Below are positions 53,289-63,257 of a DNA stretch of 64,000 nucleotides, one piece after another. The stretch covers positions 336,867-400,866 of the forward strand of contig CAXAMN010000026.1 in assembly GCA_963970005.1 (NCBI GenBank). The letters run 5' to 3'. Source of the stretch: Durusdinium trenchii. Lineage: Eukaryota; Sar; Dinophyceae; Suessiales; Symbiodiniaceae. A model generated the notes under the pieces. It was not told the DNA's origin and ran no database searches. It saw only the letters and a program-made list of their open reading frames with translations. Position 1 is the first letter of the stretch, and each line of letters starts with the position of its first letter. The position numbers and the translations under genes were made by a program.

Positions 53289-54020
53289 AAGGTTCCCTCT
53301 GATTCCAAGGGTTACACACACATGATGCGTAGTGGCATTATGATGTTGTATTAACTATGAATATTCATGGTCTACATAGTCACAGTCACCAGTTGCTGAC
53401 CCTTGAATCTGGACTTACTGACCAGCAGTTCAGCAACGAATCGAACAGATTCAGACAAGGAGCTGTCCAACCAGGACCAAAATAGATCCACAACAGTCCA
53501 CGATGATCCAGGGCTGGCTGTATGGGCGTGAAGTTTCATTGCTCGCTATCAATGTGAGTGCGTCTATTCAACTTTCCACACCAATCACGGCTGCCGAAGC
53601 AGCAATGCGAATGCACAATTGCCCGGTGACCAATATCAGAATTTCTGAATACTACTGTTACGCTGTTACGATGATGGTCGATGTGTCTCCATGCGGCCTA
53701 TCAGAGCCTCTCGCATTGGGCATGGCAAGAACTTGTTGTGCAAAAGAGATCAAGTTGCGGCATGCTGTTTGCACCCGCCGCTCTCTAAGCTAGCACACAA
53801 TCCGAAGCTAAAACCCACAAAGTTTGCCACTCCAGACTCCAGAAGGACCAAAGTCCACCCATACTTTTCTTATCTGTTTTTGAGATGTAGGATCCCTGGA
53901 GCGAGAGATAATCATCTCATGCTCAGAAAGCTTTCTGCACAAAGAAACGGACGCGAATAGTGATGGTGTTGCATGCGACTCACGTGAGCCACCACCAGAA
54001 AACTTACACTTATTTTTAAC
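53289..54020. other. no confident gene
   Basis: An open plus frame at 53503-53793 begins MIQGWLYGREVSLLAIN and meets a GTGAGT at 53553, so a short exon (about 53496-53552) is possible; otherwise nothing recognised. Confidence 0.25.
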
Positions 54021-54126
54021 ACTACTAGGGGCTCCTGGCCTTACTACAGGAATAAGAATGCTACTAGGAGCAAAGGGCATGCTACTAGGAGCAAGGACGC
54101 TACTAGGGGCTCCTGGCCTTACTACC
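54021..54126 (+). repeat. dispersed CTACTAGG repeat, copy 5
   Basis: Two full units flank GCTACTAGGAGCAAAGG spacers; plus orientation. Confidence 0.85.
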
Positions 54127-54152
54127 TAGTGAGATAATATTGCGCGTTCATT

Positions 54153-54520
54153 AGAAAACGAAGCCGGAATCCCGAAAACGAAGCCTCTTGATGGGATGCT
54201 TGCATGTGCATCTCTTTTTGAGCTGGAAAGTTGAACCTGGGAAGCCCTGGACTCTCTGCAAAGTTGCTTTCGATTATATGAGGGTTTGGAGCATATGAAA
54301 TGGGGTGTCTCAAAACGACTCCCGAAACGAAGCCGTAATCTACGAAAAAGTGTCCTTTCTAGACCATCTGAGAGAAAAGCCGCACTGTTGGAGTGGTGCA
54401 GTACTTCACATGGTAAAGGTGCAGTGGTAATCTAACTCACCTGGTGAACAAACAGAGCATAGTATTACTAACTGGTGCAAATCCTGGGAAAACGAAGCCA
54501 GAAATCCAAAAACGAAGCCT
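54153..54520 (+). repeat. GAAAACGAAGCC motif pairs
   Basis: Five copies of (A)AAACGAAGCC. Two pairs are spaced 20-21 bp apart with related contexts (GAAAACGAAGCCGGAATCCC at 54153 and GGAAAACGAAGCCAGAAATC at 54488), plus a single copy near 54323. Confidence 0.75.
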
Positions 54521-54591
54521 CAGTAACTATAGAGAGCCAAATTTGGAACGTTAATTTTGAAGAATCCGCTTCACCTATTAGGACCTATCAA

Positions 54592-55284
54592 CAGTGTTCA
54601 CAGATTCACAGATTCTACATTTACCTAAAAGTGTGGTTTTGTGTCACGAGGAAACAATGCAGAATGCGCATGAGTCAGGAGCCATATGGCTTGCATCGCT
54701 GCTGCAACAGCAAGATTCTGAGCTCATGTCGTTCCGAATGACACATTTCAACCGTGTAGACCGGTCTTGTGCAGTTTCATTTTGCCCAGGCCATGATGTG
54801 TGCTTCTCTGTTTGTGGAACTTCTCACAAGTTCTGTGAGGAGACCTGATGGCATTATCCAGAAAAGCCAAGAAAGAAAGCAACCACTTTGGCAATTTGGT
54901 GTGTTTTGTGTTCAGAGTTTAGAGCTTAGGTTTCCGAAGCTGAACATGCTACCCTGGATGGTTTGCAGGATCAATTTGCTAGATGCATGGAAGAGGCCGG
55001 GCAGTGAACAGGACAACACTGTCCAACGCATTCTTTACGCATTTTTCCATCAATTGGCCAGACCACGACCACCGTTCTGTATCGACTTGCATTTGGAATG
55101 CATGAATGCAATTCAATTGAGACGGCTTCCTGTAAAGGTGGCCACATGTTATAAAAGTAGGCCCGCTTTTTCAAAGAAGAACATCTCGCCATGGTTTCAG
55201 GGGTACAGCAGTTGTCAAGTTTCCTCCTTTGATGAAGCAGATTGTCCAAGACAAGACGCAACGGCAACTAGAAAGGGAACATAG
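54592..55284 (+). CDS. candidate exons, unknown protein
   Basis: After CTATCAACAG the frame VFTDSQILHLPKSVVLCHEE ... ASLLQQQDSELMSFRMTHFN is open to a GTGTAG near 54752. A second, 171-codon frame (54769-55284) includes DAWKRPGSEQDNTVQRILYA FFHQLARPRP... and ends DATATRKGT. The two are in different frames, so splicing or a frameshift would be needed. No family recognised; minus strand is partly open at 54971-55267. Confidence 0.3.
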
Positions 55285-55390
55285 ATCAGACAGGGAGTTC
55301 AAAGAAAAACTAGAAGGGTAATTAAGGGACTTGCACTGGCATTGGAAACTGGGTGAAAGGGTTGGTTCTGGTGTGTGACAGCTACAAACA

Positions 55391-55933
55391 ATGTCTAGGA
55401 AACCAGACAAGCAGAACACGATTGCATGCTTTTGCTTCGCTGGGACTTGCGCACTTGCATCCTGTAGCAGACAGCATCGCTGGACATTGCCGCTAGATTT
55501 GAGTGAATTCAATGGTAGTCAAACTCTTGTGTTCATTCTCCACTGCACGAATCGTCCTAACAGAACTGTCACTCAGACTTATAGACTTATAGTGCCTTCA
55601 CATAGAAAGGCGATAGATATTGCTGAAAAAGGTGAAGCAGGACTTTTGCTGAGCAGGGTGCCCGTTAATGCGACACTGACGCCGATACTATTCAATACTC
55701 ACCACTCGCATCGGACGGTTCGCTCCGTGACGAGGGTATGCGCACTCTGGTTTGAGCATGCAAAAGACCTTTCATGCACATGGCGTCATTTAATTTTAGA
55801 GACCCACAAAACTCTATTGGAAAGGGATTTTCAGGACTCTGTAGTCCTGCCAGCGCCCGCATTCAAGATGCGTGCGAGTGCAAACAAGCCATCATTTGTG
55901 AACAGAAGGACAGCACCTTCGATGCCGCTCTGA
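55391..55933 (+). CDS. 180-codon open frame, unknown protein
   Basis: ATG at 55391 (MSRKPDKQNTIACFCFAGTC...) to TGA. It has a Cys-rich start and a beta-strand-like middle (TLVFILHCTNRPNRTVTQTY RLIVP ... AIDIAEKGEAGLLLSRVPVN), then a basic Pro-rich end. It is the longest repeat-free plus-strand ATG frame in the window outside the 29.5-30.1 kb repeat region. No signal peptide or known domain. It could still be a chance frame. Confidence 0.3.
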   Translation: MSRKPDKQNTIACFCFAGTCALASCSRQHRWTLPLDLSEFNGSQTLVFILHCTNRPNRTVTQTYRLIVPSHRKAIDIAEKGEAGLLLSRVPVNATLTPILFNTHHSHRTVRSVTRVCALWFEHAKDLSCTWRHLILETHKTLLERDFQDSVVLPAPAFKMRASANKPSFVNRRTAPSMPL

Positions 55934-56101
55934 CACAGCACCCTATCCGACCACCTGCATTAATTATGTAAATGAGAGATCATGCACTTTGCCATTCTCG
56001 GCCACCAGCGTCAGTGTCGTGGTGAAGGAGACCCTTCTCAGCGAAAGTCCTAATTTGACAAGTAAACACTCTCAACTCACAATCCTTTTGGCTTGTGCAA
56101 A

Positions 56102-56290
56102 ATGGGTTCCCAGCTGGCTATTCAACAGAAACCGTTTGATGAAAGAATACAGAAGCCCGAAGTGAGCGGAATTGATTTTGGTCCCCAGGCAAGCGAATCA
56201 GATTCTAGGGACCAGCTTACTCCAGAATGGAGCGACCGCGATCCCACGCCAGTATTCATTCGCCAAATTTTGCTGATGAGAAATTCATAG
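56102..56290 (+). CDS. small candidate ORF, unknown
   Basis: MGSQLAIQQKPFDERIQKPE ... DFGPQASESDSRDQLTPEWS, 62 codons, hydrophilic and acidic/Ser-rich, ATG-TAG. The minus strand and another plus frame overlap, so strand is uncertain. Confidence 0.25.
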   Translation: MGSQLAIQQKPFDERIQKPEVSGIDFGPQASESDSRDQLTPEWSDRDPTPVFIRQILLMRNS

Positions 56291-57195
56291 AACTTCCCAT
56301 GCCTGTTTTGCCAAGGTTTGCCAACAATTGTCAGCCGCAAAACGGCAAGAGTGCATGCAGCAGGCACCGGTTGCTTCAAAATCCTGAAAGATTCAGGGCT
56401 TCATTGAGCTAAGACAATCATAGACAAGCTCCTTGAAATATTACTTTTCCACAACTCAACACCGAAAACAATCGATTCTGATGCAATTGGATTCTATAGA
56501 ATGAATTTCAATGATTCATGTATTTCGCCCGGCTTTTGGTGCAAAGTGTAGAAAGGCAGCTTCGTTTGCACTCTCCAACAAACATGAGCACTGAAGAGAT
56601 GATGGTGAGTTTCTGTTGTGTGAAACTTGCGACACACCCACATATACATTGTAGACACGGCTGTGGTTTTGGGGAGCACAACGCTTTTACACGTTTGATC
56701 ACGTTTGCATAGTGGGGTTAATATATATATATATATACCTGGACCCCATTTGACCTCTGTTTTGATAGGAAAAGACCATGTTTTGGCTCCAAAACAGGGG
56801 TCAATCAGGTCCTAGGTGTATAATATATATATATATACATATGTCCTTAAGTCGCAAATGATAGAGGTAGAATGGTGCGGAACCTGGCAGCCTTGGAAAT
56901 CGGGGCGCACTTTCTTTGTCGTTTGGAAAAGATGTGAGGATTGATATTATGGATTGGGTGATGATGCGTCCTATTGCTGTCATTGCTTGCATTGGCACGC
57001 ACTTTCCCGGCCGTACATGCAGGTCAGATGCAGACTTCTCTTTGAAACATTGTGTATGTAGACTCAATTCCAATTGGCACACAAACACTGCATGATGCAT
57101 GCAATCACCGCGATTTTGAGACGGGGTGAGAGGTTTTCCTTCCTTTCCGACAGTTATAGTCTATATATGTCTTTGCTTTTCTGATGGGAACCCCC

Positions 57196-57275
57196 TCACT
57201 TTGGAACGCGAGATTGATCTCGATTTGGATCGCGTGAAACACGTGAGATAAATCTCGCTTTGGAACGCGCTGCAT
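57196..57275. repeat. GCGAGAT/ATCTCGC palindromic repeat pair
   Basis: TTTGGAACGCGAGATTGATC and, 45 bp on, AAATCTCGCTTTGGAACGCG: direct copies of TTTGGAACGCG enclosing inverted GCGAGAT/ATCTCGC. Confidence 0.6.
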
Positions 57276-57296
57276 CCGAACAGGTATCATTGTTTT

Positions 57297-57975
57297 TTGT
57301 CACATGATTTTTTTGGTTTCTTTCCCCGTCTAGGTATTTCAGTGATTTGGTGTGTGTGTTTTTGTGTCTTTCTTCTGTGTCATCTTTCATTGTGTTTTTG
57401 TTTTTTCTTGTCTCGTGTTTTTTCTTTGTGGCTCTTTTTTGTCTTCTGTGTTCTCGTCTTGTTTGTGTGTGCGCACACCTCTGTTTCCAAGAGATATCGC
57501 TGACAATGCTTTTCCAATAGAGCAGGGGATGGAGACACCTGTATTGCCTCTCCATCAACGAAGCTGGCAATACATGGTGAAAATATCAGCTCCGGACGCG
57601 GAACTGACGTACCTGCTTGTGAACACAACGACTCCAATGGTTCCCTTCCAGGCTGTTTCCCAACTTCTTCAGGTTGTTTCAACATTTCTGTTCAGCCGAC
57701 GAGTCACCTTGCGGCTCCCTCAAGTCAAGGTCTATCGCAGTAACGTACAGTGCTAATGCAGCGGTGAATCACTCACTGAACCTTATGCTCAGTCATTTGA
57801 GCTATGAATCTAAGTGTGTGTTGCTTTGTGGCCTTCTTCGGAGTGATCTCTCACTGTTTTTGGCTTCCTTTGTTTTTCTTGCCTCCTGTTTTTCTGTTGG
57901 TGTTTTTCTTGGTGTTCTTGCTTCTTTTTTTCTGTGTGATCTCTCATTGTGTGCATGTTTATTATTATGATTTGT
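57297..57975 (+). other. two T/G-rich tracts around a candidate exon
   Basis: 57297-57480 and 57840-57960 are strongly T-rich on the plus strand with shared words (TCTGTGTGATCTCTCATTGTG-like, TTTTTCTTG). Between them 57500-57660 reads DNAFPIEQGMETPVLPLHQR SWQYMVKISAPDAELTYLLV, a plausible exon. The tracts could be long pyrimidine-rich intron parts or copies of one repeat. Confidence 0.3.
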
Positions 57976-58012
57976 TATATATGTTTTATCATGTTTTTCT
58001 TGGCGTGCCTTT

Positions 58013-58385
58013 TGTGAGCCACCCGATGGTAAAATTTTGAGCAGAAAGGAACCATGCCAACGTAGCAGATCTTTTGTCAGCCATCCGGGGGTAAAATTTA
58101 GAGCAGACAGGACCTCAGGAGTCCCAATGTCACAGACAGACCGGGATACAGCAGGCTTTCCAAGGTAGCATACTTTTTGTGAGCCACCCAAGGTGAACAA
58201 AAAACGCAAAAAGGAACCATTGTATGAGCCACCCGATGGTAAAATTTAGAGAAGAAAGGAGTTCCAATGTGGCAGACTGAAGAAGGGAGCCATTCCAACG
58301 CAGCATACCTTTGGTGAGCCACCCGAAGGCAAAATTTCGAGAAGCATTCCAACGTAGCAGACGTTTTGTGAACCACCGGAGGTGC
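58013..58385 (+). repeat. GAGCCACCCGATGGTAAAAT tandem repeat
   Basis: Six degenerate units of about 45-100 bp start near 58014, 58079, 58183, 58225, 58316 and 58370, each with (G/C)A(G/A)CCA(C/T)CC-G-GG, AAAATTT-GAG and usually CC(A)AACG(T/C)AGCA. The minus-strand frames here are repeat translations. Confidence 0.75.
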
Positions 58386-58389
58386 TTCA

Positions 58390-58530
58390 GCCTGTGTTCT
58401 AAACTGAGTCTAAGCGTGCGTTTACTTTCCAAATTGAGTCTAATCCTGTGTTCAGAAATGAGTCTAATCGGACACTGTCGCATGTGTTCCAAATTGAGTC
58501 TCAACATGTGTTCCAAAATGATTCGTTTGC
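58390..58530 (+). repeat. GTGTTCCAAATTGAGTCTAA tandem repeat
   Basis: Five units of about 22-35 bp directly follow the previous array. Confidence 0.75.
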
Positions 58531-58563
58531 CTTTTTTCTGATGTGGCTTTGAAGTTCTGTTGT

Positions 58564-59448
58564 TGGAGCTTCCGTTACTCAGCAACACCACAAGTCATGA
58601 AAATCTCATCAGTTTTGCTGGACCCTTTCGACAGGCCACTTCATTTTCTTCAATGACGCAGATGTTTGGAGTGGGCAACATACCAAGAAAGACTGTTGAG
58701 TTGCTGAAGAATACGATATCATATGCCACAGACTATGCACAATGAATCTCAGTCGAAGGGAGTATAACTGGTTTTCAAACGGTTTTGCAAGGCTTCCACC
58801 AAGCTTCACAGAAGGAGTCCTGCGAGTGCACTCCCAAAGAAGAGGCACGTCGAATATGCTCAACGGCATGTCCATACATTTCCCACGCAAACGCACAGCA
58901 TTTCGTTTGGAAGGCTTGTGTGGGCCAAAACGGCCAAATCACGTAAGCATTGCCGAACCCTACCACTACCAGACTACAAGCAAATTATGCCTCAAATCAG
59001 GGCCATGATGTTCAAAGTGCCTAAGTGGCTATGATTAGAGTTGGACACGTTTGGTTCGCAGGCGAAGAGAAAGCGTCGCAAATATCTCAGATGCGAGACA
59101 TTGCGAGACCATCAATGTTTCAACATATCTTTAAAAACATACGTATATATATATATATATCATATAATATATATATACAGTATACATATCATCGGTGTTT
59201 CCTATTGTTTCAGAGATGCTGAAGAGCAAGGCTCAGACAGCTCGAAACTACTGTTCAGCACAGTCGAGTGTTTGTCATTCGTTCCACTCAGAGTTTCTGG
59301 CGATGGTTGGACCTTTGCGTTGCAACTTGTTACCTGTCCCGACTCAAGACATCGATACATTAAGAAGACCCTGTTTTGGTTCAACCTTGTCGCTTGGTTT
59401 GATAGCAAGAGTTTCACCCAGAAGTGCGCTCAAGTGACACCACACTAG
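58564..59448 (+). CDS. candidate multi-exon gene, unknown function
   Basis: Pieces: 58742-58938 (WFSNGFARLPPSFTEGVLRV ... LEGLCGPKRPNH, donor GTAAGC at 58939); a possible exon around 59025-59137 (MIRVGHVWFAGEEKASQISQ MRDIARPSMFQHIF, donor GTATAT); and a last exon after the strong acceptor CCTATTGTTTCAG (to 59213). Phase from the preceding piece gives MLKSKAQTARNYCSAQSSVC ... to TGA near 59437; another frame (DAEEQGSDSSKLLFSTVECL) is open to 59448. The intervening intron carries (TA)n. No family recognised. Confidence 0.4.
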
Positions 59449-59449
59449 T

Positions 59450-61160
59450 AGGGTACAGCTGACAGACTAGCTGACAGCAAACTAGGGATGTGCCTCAAAC
59501 CGAACACAGGTAGAGCCGTAGACGAGCTCCGGCACAAACCTGCCAGTATGGTAAGCGAGAAGTAGAACAGTACAGAGGGCAAACTTCCCAAAGGAGAAAG
59601 CCATACTTTGGAGCTTGGCCAAGTACAACCGAGGTCACTACTTGGAGAATTTTTACAGCTCCTATGATGAGTCCATGCTCGATACATTGGATGATCAAAT
59701 CTCGAAGTGGAAAGGCAAAGAGGCACGACACGGAGAAGGAGACAGGAAGTGAAAAAAAGAATTGCCCAGGTTTCAAGGCCATGTTTATGCTGAAAATTCA
59801 GTGCACATGAATCCTAATTAGATTGCCAGAGGTCAGGTGTTTGCGACGCGTAAATGGAATTGCATGACAGATTCAATTGCGTGCAATATAATGATTCCTC
59901 CAAAGTGAACTTCGACATGTGTCCATGGATCACAATGAACGGGTGTGCAACAGAACGGTGCACACGGGGAATAAATATCGTGTTTATTGTATTGTTGTTT
60001 TAAACAAATGCTTTGCAAGACCTGCGAAGTGCGACAAAATTGATTTCTGGACTAAAGGCGGAGTTACACTTCAACCTTGCTCCTTGGAAGGCAATTTGAA
60101 GGCGATGGATCAGATGTTTTTAGTCTATTCTCATTAGAAAGCCAAAGTGGCAAAAAAAAATAGAAAAGGGCTCCAAACTACTGGTCCCATGCCCCTCTTG
60201 GCTGGCATCCAAGGTGAAAAGATATGGACATCATTTTGTCGAATTTGATGTGCATCGGCGGCATTAGTCGCGTTATGGACCGGCAATGCGATACGTTTGA
60301 GGGACAGGCTTGAGGATGTTTTGCACTGTTGTGCTTTTCAGGATGTTCCGATGGAATTTGATGCAATTCCGAAGGACTGTTTTCTTGAGTTATTGTATAT
60401 AGTGGTTGCTAGCATTTGTCATGAGAATTCTTGATCGCACGTAATTGGTGTTTTATTTGTGGCTATCAAAATTGGTTCGTGGCCTTTCTCAAAAGCGCCA
60501 GGCTGCAAGAAGCGATCTTTGACGCTACATAGAGAAGACAAGACTCACAGTCTAGGAATTGTGACATAGACCCAATCAGAAGGGGTCATGACGGTCACAC
60601 CTTAGTTAGACCGTTTTCCAAAGACTGGCAAAGACTGTCGCAAGCCCTATTTGCGACCAAAGAGCGGTGAAAATGACTGAGATCGCATTGTTAGTTTGTG
60701 ATGGATCAGTTTCTCAAATAGAGGTATCCCCAAAACTGTCCAAACATGTTAGTCCTATTAGTCATGTTAGTCTGTCAAAGGACTCTCAAGCAGTCGGGTG
60801 CTCCTTTGCCACGAAGCACCGAAAGGTTCGTGTCTGGCATTGGCTTGAGCCCTTTGCTTATAATCCTTAGCAATCCAAGACTTCAAAAAAACAGTAAGAA
60901 CGTTGTAAGGTCGATTTTGGGGAGGCATGTATTATAGTTCTTTGCGGGGAGGTGCGGTAAAGTGGTTGTAAACCATGTTAGCTTGCTCGTGTTTTTACTT
61001 TGCCAAGGAGTTGATTTTTGGTGGGTGGGTGATGCGGAAGAAGCAAGGTGAGTGGGTTAGTCCATAATTTGCATCAGCATCCTGCTCTAACGACACTATT
61101 TAGATCTATTTATATAGTTTATGTGTATTTGAATGTTTGGGTGACATTCTACTCAGACTT
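59450..61160. other. no confident gene
   Basis: Frames at 59445-59782 (minus) and 60667-60870 (plus, MKMTEIALLVCDGSVSQIEV) are open but unsupported. No repeats noted. Confidence 0.3.
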
Positions 61161-61163
61161 ACT

Positions 61164-61252
61164 GGTTCACGAAGCTATTAGAAACAAGTGCATCGCTACT
61201 AGTAACAAGTGCCTTACTAGTAGTAACAAGAAGCTATTAGGAACAAGTAATT
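61164..61252 (+). repeat. dispersed CTACTAGG repeat, diverged copy 6
   Basis: GAAGCTATTAGAAACAAGTG, CGCTACTAGTAACAAGTGCC, TTACTAGTAGTAACAAGAAG: the same unit with several substitutions. Confidence 0.65.
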
Positions 61253-61799
61253 GACTTTCACGATGCGGCCTTTGCTGGCCGGTGACGGTGCAGGGGTGGT
61301 GGATGAGGAAGCATGAGTCTCATAGGGATTCTGTAGGCTTGGGTTCTCTTGGACCACGTCCCTCAATCTGCAGCCTTACAAAGAGGACTGATTGACAAAC
61401 TTGGTTGGAAGGACCAGATCTTCCACGTAACAACAAATATCCAAAATCACCGGTTATTCACGCTTGGAAGCGCTTGATTCAGAGATCAAAAAGCATACTT
61501 TTTTTGTAGGAAGAGGAATTGCCCTATACAGGGTGCTGCAGGGCATTTTGACATGTTTTGACACGTGATACAAACAGGTCTAGCAGTTGGTTGCTCCTTC
61601 TCACATATATATATATATATATAGCCTACAGTATTTGCCCAAGCTGTACGTTACATGCTCTACAATGCTCTACCTGTTTGATTGTTTAAACTTACTTCCC
61701 ATTTTTGCTCTGAACACTCAGTGCCTCCTGAGCAGGACCAGTTGAGTTGGATCAGTTTAAGAGGCTCTCGGAAAGCAGATCGTCGCTTGCATTCGGGGC

Positions 61800-62402
61800 G
61801 GCCGGTGTGAGGCTGCGGGAACCTTCAGAGGAGCGCCAAAGTTTCTGAACAGCAACCAGGCCTGGTACAGTCACAGTTCATGGAATATTGCTGCCCAGCA
61901 GCAGAGCCACAATCCTGCAAACCCCAACAACCTACTGGTACCTGATGCAATATTTCAGGGCCCTTACACCACACAACCTGGTGGAGCTTGCATCAGCTGG
62001 AAGTGGAACATCGCTTTAGCTACCGAAAGTGTGACCCACCTGAGGCCCAGTTCCTGGGAGCGTGATTGGCTTCCCAACTAACAGTCTGGTGGCATGTGGC
62101 GCTTTACAACATCACCGCATTGTTTGTGACAAGTTGTCGTGGCAAGGTCACTCGTACGGCTGCACTAATGGCAATGATTCGCATTGATCTAGAATTGATG
62201 GTGGTGATTTGTGTGGCGATGGCACGCAGCGCTGCGCAGAAGTTGTCAAGTCTCGCTGTAATGTGCCGTTGCATGACTTGCCATGTTGGTTGGATCTTGT
62301 TGAAAAGGTTGGTTCAACTGTTTGCACCCCACACATGGAATGCACTTTGGGTTTCCAGCCCAGTCCGCTGGTTATGGGAAAGTGGTGTTGCAACAAAACC
62401 TA
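61800..62402 (+). CDS. candidate exons of a Cys-rich protein
   Basis: From about 61800 one frame without ATG is open for about 91 codons (RCEAAGTFRGAPKFLNSNQA WYSH ... GGACISWKWNIALATE ... WERDWLPN) to TAA near 62082. Then another frame gives CDKLSWQGHSYGCTNGNDSH, a TGA, and GGDLCGDGTQRCAEVVKSRC ... CTPHMECTLGF ... GKWCCNKT to TAA at about 62402. Even Cys spacing suggests a disulphide-rich extracellular domain, but the internal stop implies an intron, frameshift or pseudogene. A third open piece follows at 62322-62669. Confidence 0.35.
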
Positions 62403-62869
62403 ACTACAGATGGACCGGACTTCGAAAATAGCGACTGCATTCAGTTGTTCTTGAAGATTGCAAAGGATTATTCTCACCATGTCTCACCTACTTGTAGCAT
62501 TTGTTGCGAACGCAACAGACCAATCCTCATACTGTATCAATGCAAGATTCTTGAACCAGATTATGGTCACTTGTGGGCAAGCATGGGTCCTAAGCATTTG
62601 TGTTATGTCTTCATTCACACTTGTAAGAAGTCGGGCGGAAAGGGTGTTTTGATTTTTGCTGATGTTTGAAAGCAATCAATTGCAACAAAAAAAGTATACA
62701 AACCACTTGGACTAGGGGTTCTGTAGTTCTTGATTCACGCATTCAAAGCAATGGTTTTCGCCAGCATAATATTTGTTTGGCATTGTTTGTCCAACCTGAA
62801 AGAATGCTGGCAATAAGTTGGTATCTTATGTGTTTCCCCTGCAGGATTTGTGAAGGATGTACTTAATGT

Positions 62870-63257
62870 ACTCTAAGTGGTTGTTTCTGGAATGGTGCTC
62901 ACGAAGTCGGTGCCCCATGGTGCTTCTTGCATTTTCTTTCTATTCGGGTTATTGTTTGAAAGAAGTGCTTCAGTCGGCTCACCGTGATTCAGACAATTTC
63001 AGAAGCGCGGATTTGTAAAGGTGCTTCTGTACCGTGGCAGTGATGACGACCAAGACGGTCCATGCTGGCACTACACTCAACTCTGGACTTGTTTGATTTC
63101 TAACTATGTACATGATCAATATTTCGGGAGATTCTGCCAACCATACTTCAAGGAAACTCTCCTGGAAAGAGGATGGTGATGATGATGAGGACAGCGATGA
63201 GGCCAGCCTCACAGCACTGCATGCAAATAGATAGATGCGCGAACATGCGGGAAACTC
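62870..63257. other. ambiguous coding stretch
   Basis: Minus 62979-63308 is open for 109 codons. The plus strand also offers an acidic piece (SRKLSWKEDGDDDEDSDEAS, about 63150-63230). Not resolvable by eye. Confidence 0.25.
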
